Under the pieces are notes generated by a model that worked only from the letters and a program-made list of their open reading frames with translations, ran no database searches and had not been told where the DNA came from. 64,000 nucleotides of DNA from Thermohalobaculum sp038534135 (lineage in GTDB: Bacteria; Pseudomonadota; Alphaproteobacteria; Rhodobacterales; Rhodobacteraceae). The position numbers and the translations under genes were made by a program. The stretch covers positions 30,618 through 94,617 of the forward strand of contig JBCAXJ010000011.1 of the NCBI GenBank assembly GCA_038534135.1. Direction: 5' to 3'. This document shows, piece by piece, positions 32,180 through 40,440 of this stretch; position 1 is the first letter of the stretch; every line of letters begins with the position of its first letter.

Positions 32180-33182
32180 TGAAATCAGACAGGTCATCCG
32201 GGAAGAAGTCGCCCGGAACCAGCTGCGCGAGGTGCTTGAGGAGCCAGAGAAGAAGAAGATCAACTGGGGGCGCCACCCGCTCGTCATTACGGTGGCTGGT
32301 TTCGTCTGCACCGCGCTGATCGGGAACACTCTGGAGGCCCGCTTCGCCGAGCGCGACAAGATGCGTGTCGAGCAGGAGCGTATCCTACAGAAGGCGAAGG
32401 AGCGTGAAGCCGAAGCGCTGGCCGATCTGCGCAGCTTTGTCGAACTGGCCTATGAGCGGCAAGTCCGGTCTGATCTCGTTCGATCGGCCATCATTCGCGG
32501 CAACAAGGACGAGGCGATCGCCCGAAAGGCTGCGTATGACGAGGTGTACACCCAATGGAACATCGAGCTCTTTCCGAGACTCAAGAACCTGCGAACGCTG
32601 GCCAACATCCGTCAGGAGCATTTAAAAGACCGCCAGTCGGTCTTCGAGAAGGCAGTTGAATACACAATCCTTCCAAGCTTTGGCGCCGCAGATTGGTGCC
32701 TGACAACGGCATATGACTTTTCCTTTCGTGCGGACTTTCCGCACCCGCACGACAATAAGTTGATCGAACGGGGTGGAAACTGTGGCGGGATCGGAGAGAG
32801 TTGGCGGGGCTTCACAAACCAACACCGCAACAGGGTTCGGGAATGCATCGGCGGCATCCTGTCCCATATGATCATCGAAATCCGCCATCAGGCAGCAACC
32901 GTCTTGGAGGAGCCGCCCTCCGAAGAGATGCGTGTCGAGCGGCGTGCCGAGATTGAACGCAAACTCCGCAAGTCTTGCCCTGTTCTCAGCGGTAAAGAGC
33001 TGGCGGACCTACGCAAGAAGGATTGGGAAGCTCAGCAAGAGAAGCAGAAGAAGCGTGAGGAGGCGGAACGCCTCGCGGCCGAGACTGCGGACAAACTCTC
33101 GGCTGAAAAGGCTGCGACGGGAGACGTGACAGCCTCTCCTGCGCTGACACCTGCAGCAACGCCTGCCAAGGTTGGCGAATGA
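32169..33182 (+). CDS. unknown single-pass coiled-coil protein in the Mo-cofactor operon
   Basis: This 337-residue protein is not recognised. It begins MQADEIRQVIREEVARN, has one membrane helix at about residues 39-55 (LVITVAGFVCTALIGN), then a long Glu/Lys/Arg-rich coiled coil (RMEQERILQ-like, residues 58-95). A central region with three Cys and the pattern FPHPHDNKLIERGGNCGGIGESWRGF follows, and a second charged helix runs from about 270 to 310 before an Ala/Thr/Pro tail. It overlaps fdhD by 11 bases and mobA by four, so it is translated with the operon. Its composition is less GC-rich than that of fdhD and mobA, which suggests later insertion. Confidence 0.65.
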   Translation: MQADEIRQVIREEVARNQLREVLEEPEKKKINWGRHPLVITVAGFVCTALIGNTLEARFAERDKMRVEQERILQKAKEREAEALADLRSFVELAYERQVRSDLVRSAIIRGNKDEAIARKAAYDEVYTQWNIELFPRLKNLRTLANIRQEHLKDRQSVFEKAVEYTILPSFGAADWCLTTAYDFSFRADFPHPHDNKLIERGGNCGGIGESWRGFTNQHRNRVRECIGGILSHMIIEIRHQAATVLEEPPSEEMRVERRAEIERKLRKSCPVLSGKELADLRKKDWEAQQEKQKKREEAERLAAETADKLSAEKAATGDVTASPALTPAATPAKVGE

Positions 33183-33820
33183 CCATAGCAGGTGTCATCC
33201 TCGCCGGCGGGCAGGCGCGGCGCATGGGCGGCGGGGACAAGGCGTTGCTTCAGGCGAACGGCATGCCGCTTTTGCAACATGTCATCGATCGGCTTGGGCC
33301 GCAGGTCACCGAGGTTGCGATCAACGCGAATGGCGATCCGGGGCGGTTCAGCGCGTTTGGTTTGCCGGTGATTGCAGACACGGTCGAGGGCTTCGTCGGG
33401 CCGCTCGGTGGGGTGCTCGCCGGAATGCGCTGGGCGGCGGACCGCGGACACACGCATATCGTCTCGGCCGCGGCGGATACGCCGTTCTTCCCATCGGATT
33501 TGGTGGGCAAACTGCTCGCCGCGAAGGGCGATCAGCCGATTTCGATGGCCGCGACCGACGATCCGGAGCGCGGGCTGAGCGAACATCCGACCTTCGCCCT
33601 TTGGCCCGTCAGTCTTGCGGACGATCTGGAACACGCGCTGACCAAGGGCAATATGCGCAAGGTGATCGTCTGGACCTCGCGCCATGGCTGCGCGCGGGCG
33701 GTGTTCGATGGCGACGACATGCCGTTCTTCAACGTAAATACGCCCGAGGATCTGGCCGAGGCAGAACGGATTGCAGGCAGGATGGACGCCACGCCTGCAA
33801 TCGGGGGAGGAGACACATGA
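33179..33820 (+). CDS. mobA: molybdenum cofactor guanylyltransferase MobA
   Basis: This 213-residue enzyme attaches GMP to molybdopterin to make the guanine-dinucleotide form. The nucleotide-binding loop ILAGGQARRMGGGDKAL is at residues 6-22, and AAADTPFFPSDLV carries the metal-binding Asp. HPTFALWPVSL and FFNVNTPEDLAEAE follow as in the family. The start overlaps the preceding stop (ATGA), as does its end with mobB. Its product is the form of cofactor needed by the BisC-type enzyme at 54113. Confidence 0.94.
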   Translation: MTIAGVILAGGQARRMGGGDKALLQANGMPLLQHVIDRLGPQVTEVAINANGDPGRFSAFGLPVIADTVEGFVGPLGGVLAGMRWAADRGHTHIVSAAADTPFFPSDLVGKLLAAKGDQPISMAATDDPERGLSEHPTFALWPVSLADDLEHALTKGNMRKVIVWTSRHGCARAVFDGDDMPFFNVNTPEDLAEAERIAGRMDATPAIGGGDT

Positions 33821-34326
33821 ACGTCTACGGTGTCGTTGGCTGGAAGAACGCGGGCAAGACCACGCTGGTCGAGCGTCTGGTGGCCGAGATCAGCGGACGC
33901 GGGTTCACGGTCTCGACGGTGAAGCACACGCATCACATGGTCGATGTCGACAAGCCGGGCAAGGACAGTCACCGACACCGGCAGGCAGGGGCGCATCAGG
34001 TTATCCTGTCCTCGTCCTCGCGCTGGGCGATCATGACCGAGCTTCGCGGTGCGCCCGAGACGCCGCTGGCCGATCTGCTAACCCATCTGGCACCCGTCGA
34101 TCTGGTGATCGTCGAGGGCTACAAGCGCGACGCCCATCCCAAGGTTGAAGCCTGGCGGTCAGAGACCGGGCAACCGCTGATCGCGGTGGATGACCCGACG
34201 GTGCGGGCGGTCGCGTCGAATGACAGCCCCGAAACCGGCAAGCCGGTGATCGGACTGGATGACATTCCAGCGATTGCCGACTTCATTCTTGCCGATCTGG
34301 GCCTTCAGCTTCGGAAGACCGCATGA
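33817..34326 (+). CDS. mobB: molybdopterin-guanine dinucleotide biosynthesis protein MobB
   Basis: This is a 169-residue P-loop GTPase, VVGWKNAGKTTL at residues 6-17, with the family markers TVKHTHHMVDVDKPGKDSHRHRQAGAHQVIL and VIVEGYKRDAHPKVEAWR. It assists MobA. A strong GGGGGAGGAG site lies within the end of mobA and the two overlap by four bases; the stop overlaps moeA likewise. Confidence 0.94.
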   Translation: MNVYGVVGWKNAGKTTLVERLVAEISGRGFTVSTVKHTHHMVDVDKPGKDSHRHRQAGAHQVILSSSSRWAIMTELRGAPETPLADLLTHLAPVDLVIVEGYKRDAHPKVEAWRSETGQPLIAVDDPTVRAVASNDSPETGKPVIGLDDIPAIADFILADLGLQLRKTA

Positions 34327-35582
34327 GCGCACGCCTGCGCGATGATTGCTTCGCCCTGCCGCCGGGCGTGGACTGGACACCGGTGGACGACGCTTTGGCC
34401 CGGCTCCGCGAGGGGTTGACCTCTGTCACTGGCGTCGAGTCCGCGCCGTTGGCCAAGGCATCCGGGCGCGTTCTGGCAGAGGATGTGCGGGCAATGCGCG
34501 ACAATCCTCCTGCCGCAAACTCGGCAATCGATGGCTATGCCTTTGCCTGGGAGGCGCTTGGTCAAAACGTCGAAGACGAAGCCAATCTGCCGCTGCAAAC
34601 CGGGCGTGCGGCGGCCGGGCATCCGTTCAAGGGCACGGTGCCGTCCGGTCATGCATTGCGGATTCTGACGGGCGCCGAGCTTCCCAAAGGGACCGATACG
34701 GTTGTCTTGCAGGAAGATGCTCGCGTCGGCGCGGGACGCGTTCGATTCCAACCACCGCGCAAAGGCGGCGCCAACAGCCGGGGCCGGGGCGAGGATGCCC
34801 GCGCGGGAGAGGTGGTTCTGTCCGCAGGGCGGCGGATTGCACCAGAGGATCTGGCAAGGCTTGCTTCCGTCGGCGTGGGCGAGGTGCCGCTTCGCAAACC
34901 CCTTCGAGTCGCTGTTCTCTCGACGGGCGACGAGTTGATCCCGGCCGGAGAGCCCCCGGTGCCGGGGTCGATCTATGATTCCAACCGCCCGATGCTGTCC
35001 GCGCTGATCGCGCAGTTCGGTCATGACGCAGTCGATCTGGGCGCACAGCAAGATCGCGCCGGGACCATTCGCGCCGCTTTGGACCAGGGCGCCGAGGACG
35101 CTGATGCGATCCTGACGACAGGTGGCGCTTCCGCAGGAGACGAGGACCACATCTCGCGCCTGTTGCGCAACGAAGGCACGGTCACGACATGGCGGATTGC
35201 CGTGAAACCCGGGCGGCCATTGGCTCTGGGTTTCTGGAACGGCGTGCCGGTGTTCGGCTTGCCTGGCAATCCCGTCGCGGCATTCGTCTGCGCGCTGATG
35301 TTCGCGCGTCCCGCCCTGGCTGTGATGGCGGGTCAGGCTTGGCCAGAGCCCCTTGGCGTTACGGTTCCTGCAGCGTTCAGCAAGGCAAAGAAGCCCGGAC
35401 GCCGCGAATACCTGCGCGCGCGCCTGACACCGGACGGCAGAGCGGAGGTCTTTCACTCGGAAGGATCTGGCCTGATTGGCGGCTTATCCTGGTCGGATGG
35501 ACTGGTCGAACTGCCGGACGGTGCGCTCGACGTCAAACCTGGAACGCCCGTGCGTTACCTGCCCTATGCCGCCTTGCGGTGA
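34323..35582 (+). CDS. moeA: molybdopterin molybdenumtransferase MoeA
   Basis: This 419-residue enzyme inserts molybdate into adenylated molybdopterin. It has DNPPAANSAIDGYAF, RILTGAELPKGTDTVVLQED, LSTGDELIPAGEPPVPGSIYDSNRPML and the catalytic TTGGASAGDEDH, followed by KPGRPLALGFWNGVPVFGLPGNPVAAFV. Length and order are normal. It is the last gene of the fdhD operon and converges with the periplasmic-sensor gene, with 48 bases between the stops. Confidence 0.94.
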   Translation: MSARLRDDCFALPPGVDWTPVDDALARLREGLTSVTGVESAPLAKASGRVLAEDVRAMRDNPPAANSAIDGYAFAWEALGQNVEDEANLPLQTGRAAAGHPFKGTVPSGHALRILTGAELPKGTDTVVLQEDARVGAGRVRFQPPRKGGANSRGRGEDARAGEVVLSAGRRIAPEDLARLASVGVGEVPLRKPLRVAVLSTGDELIPAGEPPVPGSIYDSNRPMLSALIAQFGHDAVDLGAQQDRAGTIRAALDQGAEDADAILTTGGASAGDEDHISRLLRNEGTVTTWRIAVKPGRPLALGFWNGVPVFGLPGNPVAAFVCALMFARPALAVMAGQAWPEPLGVTVPAAFSKAKKPGRREYLRARLTPDGRAEVFHSEGSGLIGGLSWSDGLVELPDGALDVKPGTPVRYLPYAALR

Positions 35583-35630
35583 GAGACGCGGCTGCCTTGG
35601 GCCAAGGTTCGACCTCTCCCTCAGGCGGTA

Positions 35631-36128
35631 TCATCCGCCAGCGCGCTCAGCCTGACGTTCGCGCAGTTTCTGCAGGTACATTTCGAGATTGTCCGCAAAC
35701 TCGGTGCGCTCGGCATCCGTGAACTCGTTCAAAAGCGTGACAAGGTGACTTTGAACGATGACCTGCCGTGACTGTGAGCCATCGCGACGCGCCTGAAGTG
35801 CGGCTTCCAGCGCATCCGTGGTGTAGGGTTGCACCCGGATCGCGTCGACTATAGCCGCCATGTGGTCGACCCGTTTCAGACGCGCTGCGCGCACATCATC
35901 GCGGATCTTGCGGAAGTGCTCTTTGGTGAAATCGCGCCGGGCTTCCGGCACCAGCTTGATGATCCACCGGATCTGGTTGTCAGCGCCGCGTTTGGGCTCG
36001 TCGCGATTCATCACATGACCGGCGTACAGTCCCGCGATCACCAAGTTCGCTGCCAGGGACAGGATCAGCACAATCTTCACCCAGGGCGGCCCGCCGCCCC
36101 GCTTCGAACCGGTCTCAGTGATGCTCAT
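35631..36128 (-). CDS. periplasmic sensor protein, CnrX/CpxP-like
   Basis: This 165-residue protein has a short cytoplasmic N-terminus, one membrane helix (residues 16-38) and an all-alpha periplasmic domain of about 125 residues with heptad-like charged helices. The form matches the heavy-metal-resistance sensor family (CnrX, CpxP, Spy). His residues at 38, 71, 89 and 128 and Met90 are possible metal ligands. It is the last gene of a four-gene minus-strand unit with an ECF sigma factor and a one-helix anti-sigma factor, the same gene types as cnrYXH of Cupriavidus. The signal sensed is not known. Confidence 0.7.
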   Translation of the reverse strand: MSITETGSKRGGGPPWVKIVLILSLAANLVIAGLYAGHVMNRDEPKRGADNQIRWIIKLVPEARRDFTKEHFRKIRDDVRAARLKRVDHMAAIVDAIRVQPYTTDALEAALQARRDGSQSRQVIVQSHLVTLLNEFTDAERTEFADNLEMYLQKLRERQAERAGG

Positions 36129-36153
36129 GAGGCGCCCCCTTTCCCCGCATTGA

Positions 36154-36534
36154 TCACAGGAAATCCTCGTTGAACAAGCTTCCATCGGCCATTTCGAACT
36201 GCTCTGTCACCGGCTCCTCGGTCATCGGCAGATCACCGGGATCAAGCTCCATGCCCAGGCCAACGCCCATCGCGAGCGAAAGCGCCATCGCGGCAACGGC
36301 ACCGCTGGTCCATCCAAACAAGGCCTCGAACACGCTCCGCGTCCGCGCAACCGGCGCCTGATACGTCGTATCAGCGGCGTCGAGCGGGTGCTGGACCTCG
36401 GCGGCCGCACCTGCCAGAACCCGCGCGACCAGATCCGGTCCGGGACGCGGAGATCCTGCTTTGGCATCACGTGACAGCGCATCCAGCGCCTCGTCCAGAT
36501 CAAACTTCGCGTTGTGTTGCGTTGCGTCAGTCAT
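36154..36534 (-). CDS. probable single-pass anti-sigma factor
   Basis: This 126-residue protein has a hydrophilic N-terminal region (residues 1-70, FDLDEALDALSRDAK followed by PDLVARVLAGAAAE), one membrane helix at about 73-95 and a short acidic periplasmic tail. It overlaps the end of the ECF sigma gene by eight bases, so it is translationally coupled, as is usual for sigma/anti-sigma pairs. It has no zinc-binding HxxxCxxC motif, so it is of the CnrY-like minimal type instead of the ZAS type. The function is inferred from layout and topology, not from a recognised domain. Confidence 0.6.
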   Translation of the reverse strand: MTDATQHNAKFDLDEALDALSRDAKAGSPRPGPDLVARVLAGAAAEVQHPLDAADTTYQAPVARTRSVFEALFGWTSGAVAAMALSLAMGVGLGMELDPGDLPMTEEPVTEQFEMADGSLFNEDFL

Positions 36535-37108
36535 AACCCAATGCTTCTCTTTCTTCCGACATAATCGCGGCAAGTTGGCGCCTGGCGCGTGCCAGGAGAC
36601 TCTCTACCGCTTCGACCGAACACCCAAGTTCAGCCCCGATATCCGGGTTGGACCAACCCTCGAAATGGCGCAACATCAGCGCCTGTCGCTGGCGTTCCGG
36701 CAGCGTGCCGATCGCCTTGGCCACCACAGCGCTGGTCTGGCTTTGCGCCATCCGCTCCAGCACCGAGGGATCCGGATCGACCGGCTCCGGCGCGTCCTCG
36801 ACCGGAACCTGCGGCCGCCTACGTCGCATCCGGTCGATGCACAGGTTGTGCACGACGCGGTAGAGCCAGGTCGACGCCTTGGCCTCACCAGCGCGCCAGG
36901 TGGACGCCTGCTTCCACAGCTTCAACATGGCGTCCTGCGCCACGTCTTCGGCCTCGACCTGATCGCCCAGCATACGCCACGCCTGGCGCAGCGCGCCCGG
37001 CAACAGACGCTCGGTCAGCTCGCGCGCGGCACTCTGATCGCCCGCTGCAAAGCGGGCGAGCAATTCGGCATCGCGTTCGGCGCCGTCTCCATCCGGCGTC
37101 ACCGCCAT
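36527..37108 (-). CDS. ECF-type RNA polymerase sigma factor
   Basis: This 193-residue sigma-70 family factor has region 2 (LLPGALRQAWRMLGDQVEAEDVAQDAMLKLWKQ and WLYRVVHNLCIDRMRRRRP) and region 4 (LPERQRQALMLRHFEGWSNPDIGAELGCSVEAVESLLARARRQL). The ATG at 37108 follows GGGGGAAGGG; a TTG two codons earlier is the alternative. It is preceded by the EF-hand gene (33-base gap) and overlaps the anti-sigma gene, so the four genes are one unit that the factor probably auto-activates. Confidence 0.92.
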   Translation of the reverse strand: MAVTPDGDGAERDAELLARFAAGDQSAARELTERLLPGALRQAWRMLGDQVEAEDVAQDAMLKLWKQASTWRAGEAKASTWLYRVVHNLCIDRMRRRRPQVPVEDAPEPVDPDPSVLERMAQSQTSAVVAKAIGTLPERQRQALMLRHFEGWSNPDIGAELGCSVEAVESLLARARRQLAAIMSEEREALGYD

Positions 37109-37141
37109 CGGCAAGAAACCCTTCCCCCTGGATCAGACGGC

Positions 37142-37567
37142 TCACCCGTCCGATTTGGTCTTATGGCGTTTCTGCCGATGTTCTCGGATCTCGTCCAGCG
37201 TCAATGCACCGTCGCCATTGGCATCCGCTCGCTCGAACCGGCGCTCTGCCACGTCATCGAACTCGGTGCGTTCGATCGCGCCGTTTCCGTTCGTGTCAGC
37301 GCGGGCAAATCGCCTGGACATCCGGTCTTCAGAGCCGCGCTGGCGTTTCATCGCCTTCATCTCGTCCAATGTCACGGCGCCGTCCTGGTCGACATCCAAA
37401 CGCTGAAAGCGCGCCTCGCGGAATGCACGCGACTCCGCCGCGGTGATGCGGCCATCCGCATCGGTGTCGATACGGTCGAACATACGCTCGGGGCCCTTGC
37501 CCGCCTGCGCCAGAGCGATTCCGCATCCGACCACGACGAGGCCAGTCGAGATAAGCAGTTTCCGCAT
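37142..37567 (-). CDS. secreted four-EF-hand protein
   Basis: This 141-residue protein has a signal peptide (MRKLLISTGLVVVGCGIALAQ) and four clean 12-residue EF-hand loops starting at D34 (DTDADGRITAAE), D58 (DVDQDGAVTLDE), D91 (DTNGNGAIERTE) and D115 (DANGDGALTLDE). Each has the Asp/Asn ligands, Gly at position 6 and Glu at 12, so calcium binding in the periplasm is likely. A GGAG site precedes the ATG at 37567. It is the first gene of the sigma-factor unit, and could be a periplasmic calcium sensor or buffer for that system. Confidence 0.9.
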   Translation of the reverse strand: MRKLLISTGLVVVGCGIALAQAGKGPERMFDRIDTDADGRITAAESRAFREARFQRLDVDQDGAVTLDEMKAMKRQRGSEDRMSRRFARADTNGNGAIERTEFDDVAERRFERADANGDGALTLDEIREHRQKRHKTKSDG

Positions 37568-37746
37568 GTCTGTCTCCTTGCTTCGCAACCTGAAAGAACG
37601 GTGATTTGTCTGGATGAACGCGCTCGCAAGGGACTTCCGTCGCGCGATCGCTCGACTTCATCTGTGCGATGAGTTTCAAGCGACATGGTGCCGCAAGACA
37701 TCGTGCCTAAGTGCGCTCAAAGCTCCTCGTCTCATATCGTAAGCGT

Positions 37747-38172
37747 ATGAGGCACGAGGCAAACATCTATCCGATCGAGGCACCCGCCGAGCGAGAGCTG
37801 GGTCGGGCGCTTGTGCGTGGATGGCGGCGGAGATGCCCGAATTGCGGCGGCGGTCCTATGATGGACGGGTATCTAAAAATCCGTCGCACCTGCGCGTCGT
37901 GCGGCGAAAAACTGCACCATCACCGCGCGGATGATCTGCCCGCCTACGCGACGATCATCCTTGTCGGCAAGGTGGTGATTGGCGGCATGTACGCGGCCGA
38001 GGTCGCGTGGTCACCGCCGATGTGGGTCCAGATGACGCTTTGGCCCCTCCTGGCACTTGCGATGACGCTGCTGATCCTGCCACGGCTCAAAGGCATGGTC
38101 GTCGGCATGCAATGGGCGTGGCGCATGCACGGCTTCGGGACGGACAAGGAACCTCACGGACCTGATCGCTAG
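37747..38172 (+). CDS. DUF983 zinc-ribbon membrane protein
   Basis: This 141-residue protein has two CxxC knuckles, CPNCG and CASCG, in the N-terminal third, which form a zinc ribbon, followed by HHHRADDLPAYATIILVGKVV and a second hydrophobic stretch. This is the DUF983 pattern common in Alphaproteobacteria. The ATG at 37747 is used; a GTG at 37711 would extend it. The role is unknown. It is often found near genes of respiratory or redox function, but here it stands 73 bases before a NUDIX gene. Confidence 0.88.
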   Translation: MRHEANIYPIEAPAERELGRALVRGWRRRCPNCGGGPMMDGYLKIRRTCASCGEKLHHHRADDLPAYATIILVGKVVIGGMYAAEVAWSPPMWVQMTLWPLLALAMTLLILPRLKGMVVGMQWAWRMHGFGTDKEPHGPDR

Positions 38173-38229
38173 CGCCGATGTCTGGACAGGCGTCAACCGG
38201 TTCACCATAGTCCGCGCGACTTTCGTGAA

Positions 38230-38922
38230 ATGGACCGACTGATGTCTGAAGAACCCCGCAAGGATGCAATCCGCAATGCCGCGACCATCGTACTGGTGCG
38301 CCAGGACAGTGGCGACCCCAAGGTTCTGATGGGGCAGCGCGGGAAGTCGGCGGCCTTCATGCCGAACAAATTCGTCTTTCCAGGTGGTGCGGTCGACGCC
38401 CAGGACGCGCTTGTGACAGCGCAGATACCGACATCCGAGCACGTACGTTCCAAACTCGCGGAACGGTCCGAGCCAAAGCTGGCCGACACATTGCCGATGA
38501 CCGCGATCCGCGAGCTTTGGGAGGAAACCGGACAGGCGCTGGCCGTGACCGAAGGCGACGCACCTGCCGCGCCACCCAGCGAGTGGTCCGGTTTCTACGA
38601 TGCCGGTCACCGGCCGAACGCCGGCGCACTGGATTTCGTCTTTCGCGCGATCACGCCCCCCGGGCGGCCGCGCCGCTTCGATGCACGGTTCTTTCTGGCT
38701 GACGGTGCGGCACTCCACGGTGACCCGGATGACTTTTCCGGGGCCGAGGACGAACTCAGCCATCTGAGTTGGCTGACACTCAGTGAAGCGCGCGGGCTCG
38801 ACCTGCCGTTCATAACCGAGGTTGTTCTGGCCGAGGTCGAAGCCCGGTTGAATTCCAGCGCACCCCGCCCGATCCCGTTTTTCTACCACGCCGACGGCAA
38901 CTCACATATCGACCAGATCTGA
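38230..38922 (+). CDS. NUDIX hydrolase with an insertion in the Nudix box
   Basis: This 230-residue protein has the Nudix elements FVFPGGAVDAQDA and, after about 35 extra residues, AIRELWEETGQAL, so the box is split by an insertion as in the NUDT19/RP2-like CoA-hydrolase group. The C-terminal half is a mixed alpha/beta extension. A CoA or nucleotide diphosphate is the likely substrate. An ATG four codons in (38242) is an alternative start; neither has a strong ribosome-binding site. The MFS gene begins ten bases after its stop. Confidence 0.85.
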   Translation: MDRLMSEEPRKDAIRNAATIVLVRQDSGDPKVLMGQRGKSAAFMPNKFVFPGGAVDAQDALVTAQIPTSEHVRSKLAERSEPKLADTLPMTAIRELWEETGQALAVTEGDAPAAPPSEWSGFYDAGHRPNAGALDFVFRAITPPGRPRRFDARFFLADGAALHGDPDDFSGAEDELSHLSWLTLSEARGLDLPFITEVVLAEVEARLNSSAPRPIPFFYHADGNSHIDQI

Positions 38923-38932
38923 GGCTGCAATC

Positions 38933-40123
38933 ATGCAGGTTACGCGCCGCGACGTTCTGAACTGGTCGGCGCCAATCGCAGCCATGGCAGTGGTCTCGGT
39001 CGGGCTGTCGATGTCGGTGCCTCTGTTCGCGCTCTTGATGGAGCGTCAGGGTGCGACCGGGACCGAGATCGGTCTCAACCACACCATGGCGGCAATTGCG
39101 ATGGTTGCCTGCGCCCCGCTGCTGCCGCGTATCCTCGCACGGACGGGTCTGGTGCCACTCATGCTGGTCTCGGTCGCGGTCCTTGCCACCGTGTTTCTCG
39201 TGATCCCGCTCTGGACGTCGCAAATCTGGTGGGGCGCTCTGCGATTGCTGTTCGGTACGGCGGCCACTGCACTGTTCTTTGCCTCGGAGTTCTGGCTGAT
39301 GAGCACAGCACCCGATGCGCTGCGCGGGCGCCTGGTCGGCATCTACGCCGTTGTGCTGTCGGCCAGTTACATGATCGGCCCGCTCATGCTGAATGCCACG
39401 GGTGTCGACGGGGCGCTGACCTTCATCGCGCCTGCCGCAATTGTCGTCTTTGCGAGCCTGCCGATCTTCTTCGGGCGGCATGAAGCGCCGCCGTCCAAAT
39501 CTGAGGAACGCGCACCAGTCATGACGATCCTACGGTTCTTCCGCACCGACCCCATGGTTTTATGGGCGGTTGTTCTGTTCGGTGTGATCGAGTTTGGCGC
39601 GATGGGCCTGATCAGCGTTTGGGCCATGCGCACTGGGTATGACGAAAGCACAGCGGTCCAGATGGTGTTCTGGCTGGCCTTCGGATCACTGGCATTTCAG
39701 CTGCCCATGGGCTGGGCCGCGGACCGGTTCGACCGGCGCAAACTGATGTTGCTCGCAGCGGTCGTCTCCGTGGCGATGCCGCTTGTCGTGGTTCGCTATG
39801 CCCAGGACCCAACGATGACGGCCGCCGCGATCTTTGTCTGGGGCGGGATGGCAGTCGCGTTCTACTCGCTGGGTCTCACCGAACTCGGCGCGCGCTATCG
39901 CGGCGAGATGCTGGCACGGGGAAATGCGGCTCTCGTCATGGCCTATGGCCTGGGGGCGTTGATCTCTCCGGGCGCGTTCGGCGCCGCCATGGATGCGATT
40001 CCGCCGAACGGCGTTCTCTGGGCCGCCGCGGCTGGGGCGGTCGCCTATCTTGGTCTCGCACTGATCCGGTTGCGCCGTTCGACCGGGATCGGGGTTGACT
40101 CCGGCAGCGAAATGGGTAGGTAG
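38933..40123 (+). CDS. MFS transporter
   Basis: This 396-residue membrane protein has twelve hydrophobic segments and MFS-type loops: ALMERQGATGTEIGL between the first helices, SAPDALRGRLVGIYAVVLSASYMIGPLM at the centre of the N-domain, and a WAADRFDRRKLML loop (the motif A position) at the start of the second half. It resembles the YcaD-like or sugar-efflux MFS proteins. The substrate cannot be assigned. It is probably co-transcribed with the NUDIX gene. Confidence 0.88.
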   Translation: MQVTRRDVLNWSAPIAAMAVVSVGLSMSVPLFALLMERQGATGTEIGLNHTMAAIAMVACAPLLPRILARTGLVPLMLVSVAVLATVFLVIPLWTSQIWWGALRLLFGTAATALFFASEFWLMSTAPDALRGRLVGIYAVVLSASYMIGPLMLNATGVDGALTFIAPAAIVVFASLPIFFGRHEAPPSKSEERAPVMTILRFFRTDPMVLWAVVLFGVIEFGAMGLISVWAMRTGYDESTAVQMVFWLAFGSLAFQLPMGWAADRFDRRKLMLLAAVVSVAMPLVVVRYAQDPTMTAAAIFVWGGMAVAFYSLGLTELGARYRGEMLARGNAALVMAYGLGALISPGAFGAAMDAIPPNGVLWAAAAGAVAYLGLALIRLRRSTGIGVDSGSEMGR

Positions 40124-40190
40124 CGGGTCTCGTTTTTCTGCGCAGCCTGTTTGGCGCGCCGGGCGTGAGCCCGAAATATGGAGACCTGGT

Positions 40191-40358
40191 ATGGCCAAGC
40201 CAACCACTGTGAAAATTCGCCTGAACTCGACCGCTGGAACGGGGCACTTCTATGTTACAAAGAAGAACTCGCGGACGATGACCGATAAGATGGTTGTGCG
40301 CAAATACGATCCAGTCGCGCGCAAGCATGTCGAGTACAAGGAAGGCAAAATAAAATAA
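40191..40358 (+). CDS. rpmG: 50S ribosomal protein L33
   Basis: This 55-residue protein reads MAKPTTVKIRLNSTAGTGHFYVTKKN and so on to VRKYDPVARKHVEYKEGKIK, the full L33. It has no CxxC pairs, so it is the zinc-independent form. It is part of the large ribosomal subunit near the E site. A clean intrinsic terminator follows 25 bases after the stop. Confidence 0.97.
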   Translation: MAKPTTVKIRLNSTAGTGHFYVTKKNSRTMTDKMVVRKYDPVARKHVEYKEGKIK

Positions 40359-40383
40359 CCCGCAAAAAGAACGGGGACAGGCT

Positions 40384-40409
40384 GGCGGTCTTCGGGCCGC
40401 CTTTTTTTT
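40384..40409 (+). terminator. intrinsic terminator after rpmG
   Basis: A GGCGG...CCGCC stem with an eight-base TCTTCGGG loop (partly able to extend the pairing) is followed directly by eight Ts (40402-40409). Confidence 0.9.
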
Positions 40410-40440
40410 GCGCGAAGCCTAACGACGGAAACTATTCTGA

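Noticed and set aside
36461..37672. 403-residue plus-strand frame across the sigma-factor unit
   Set aside because: Arg/His/Gln-rich shadow; the minus strand has clear sigma and EF-hand proteins.
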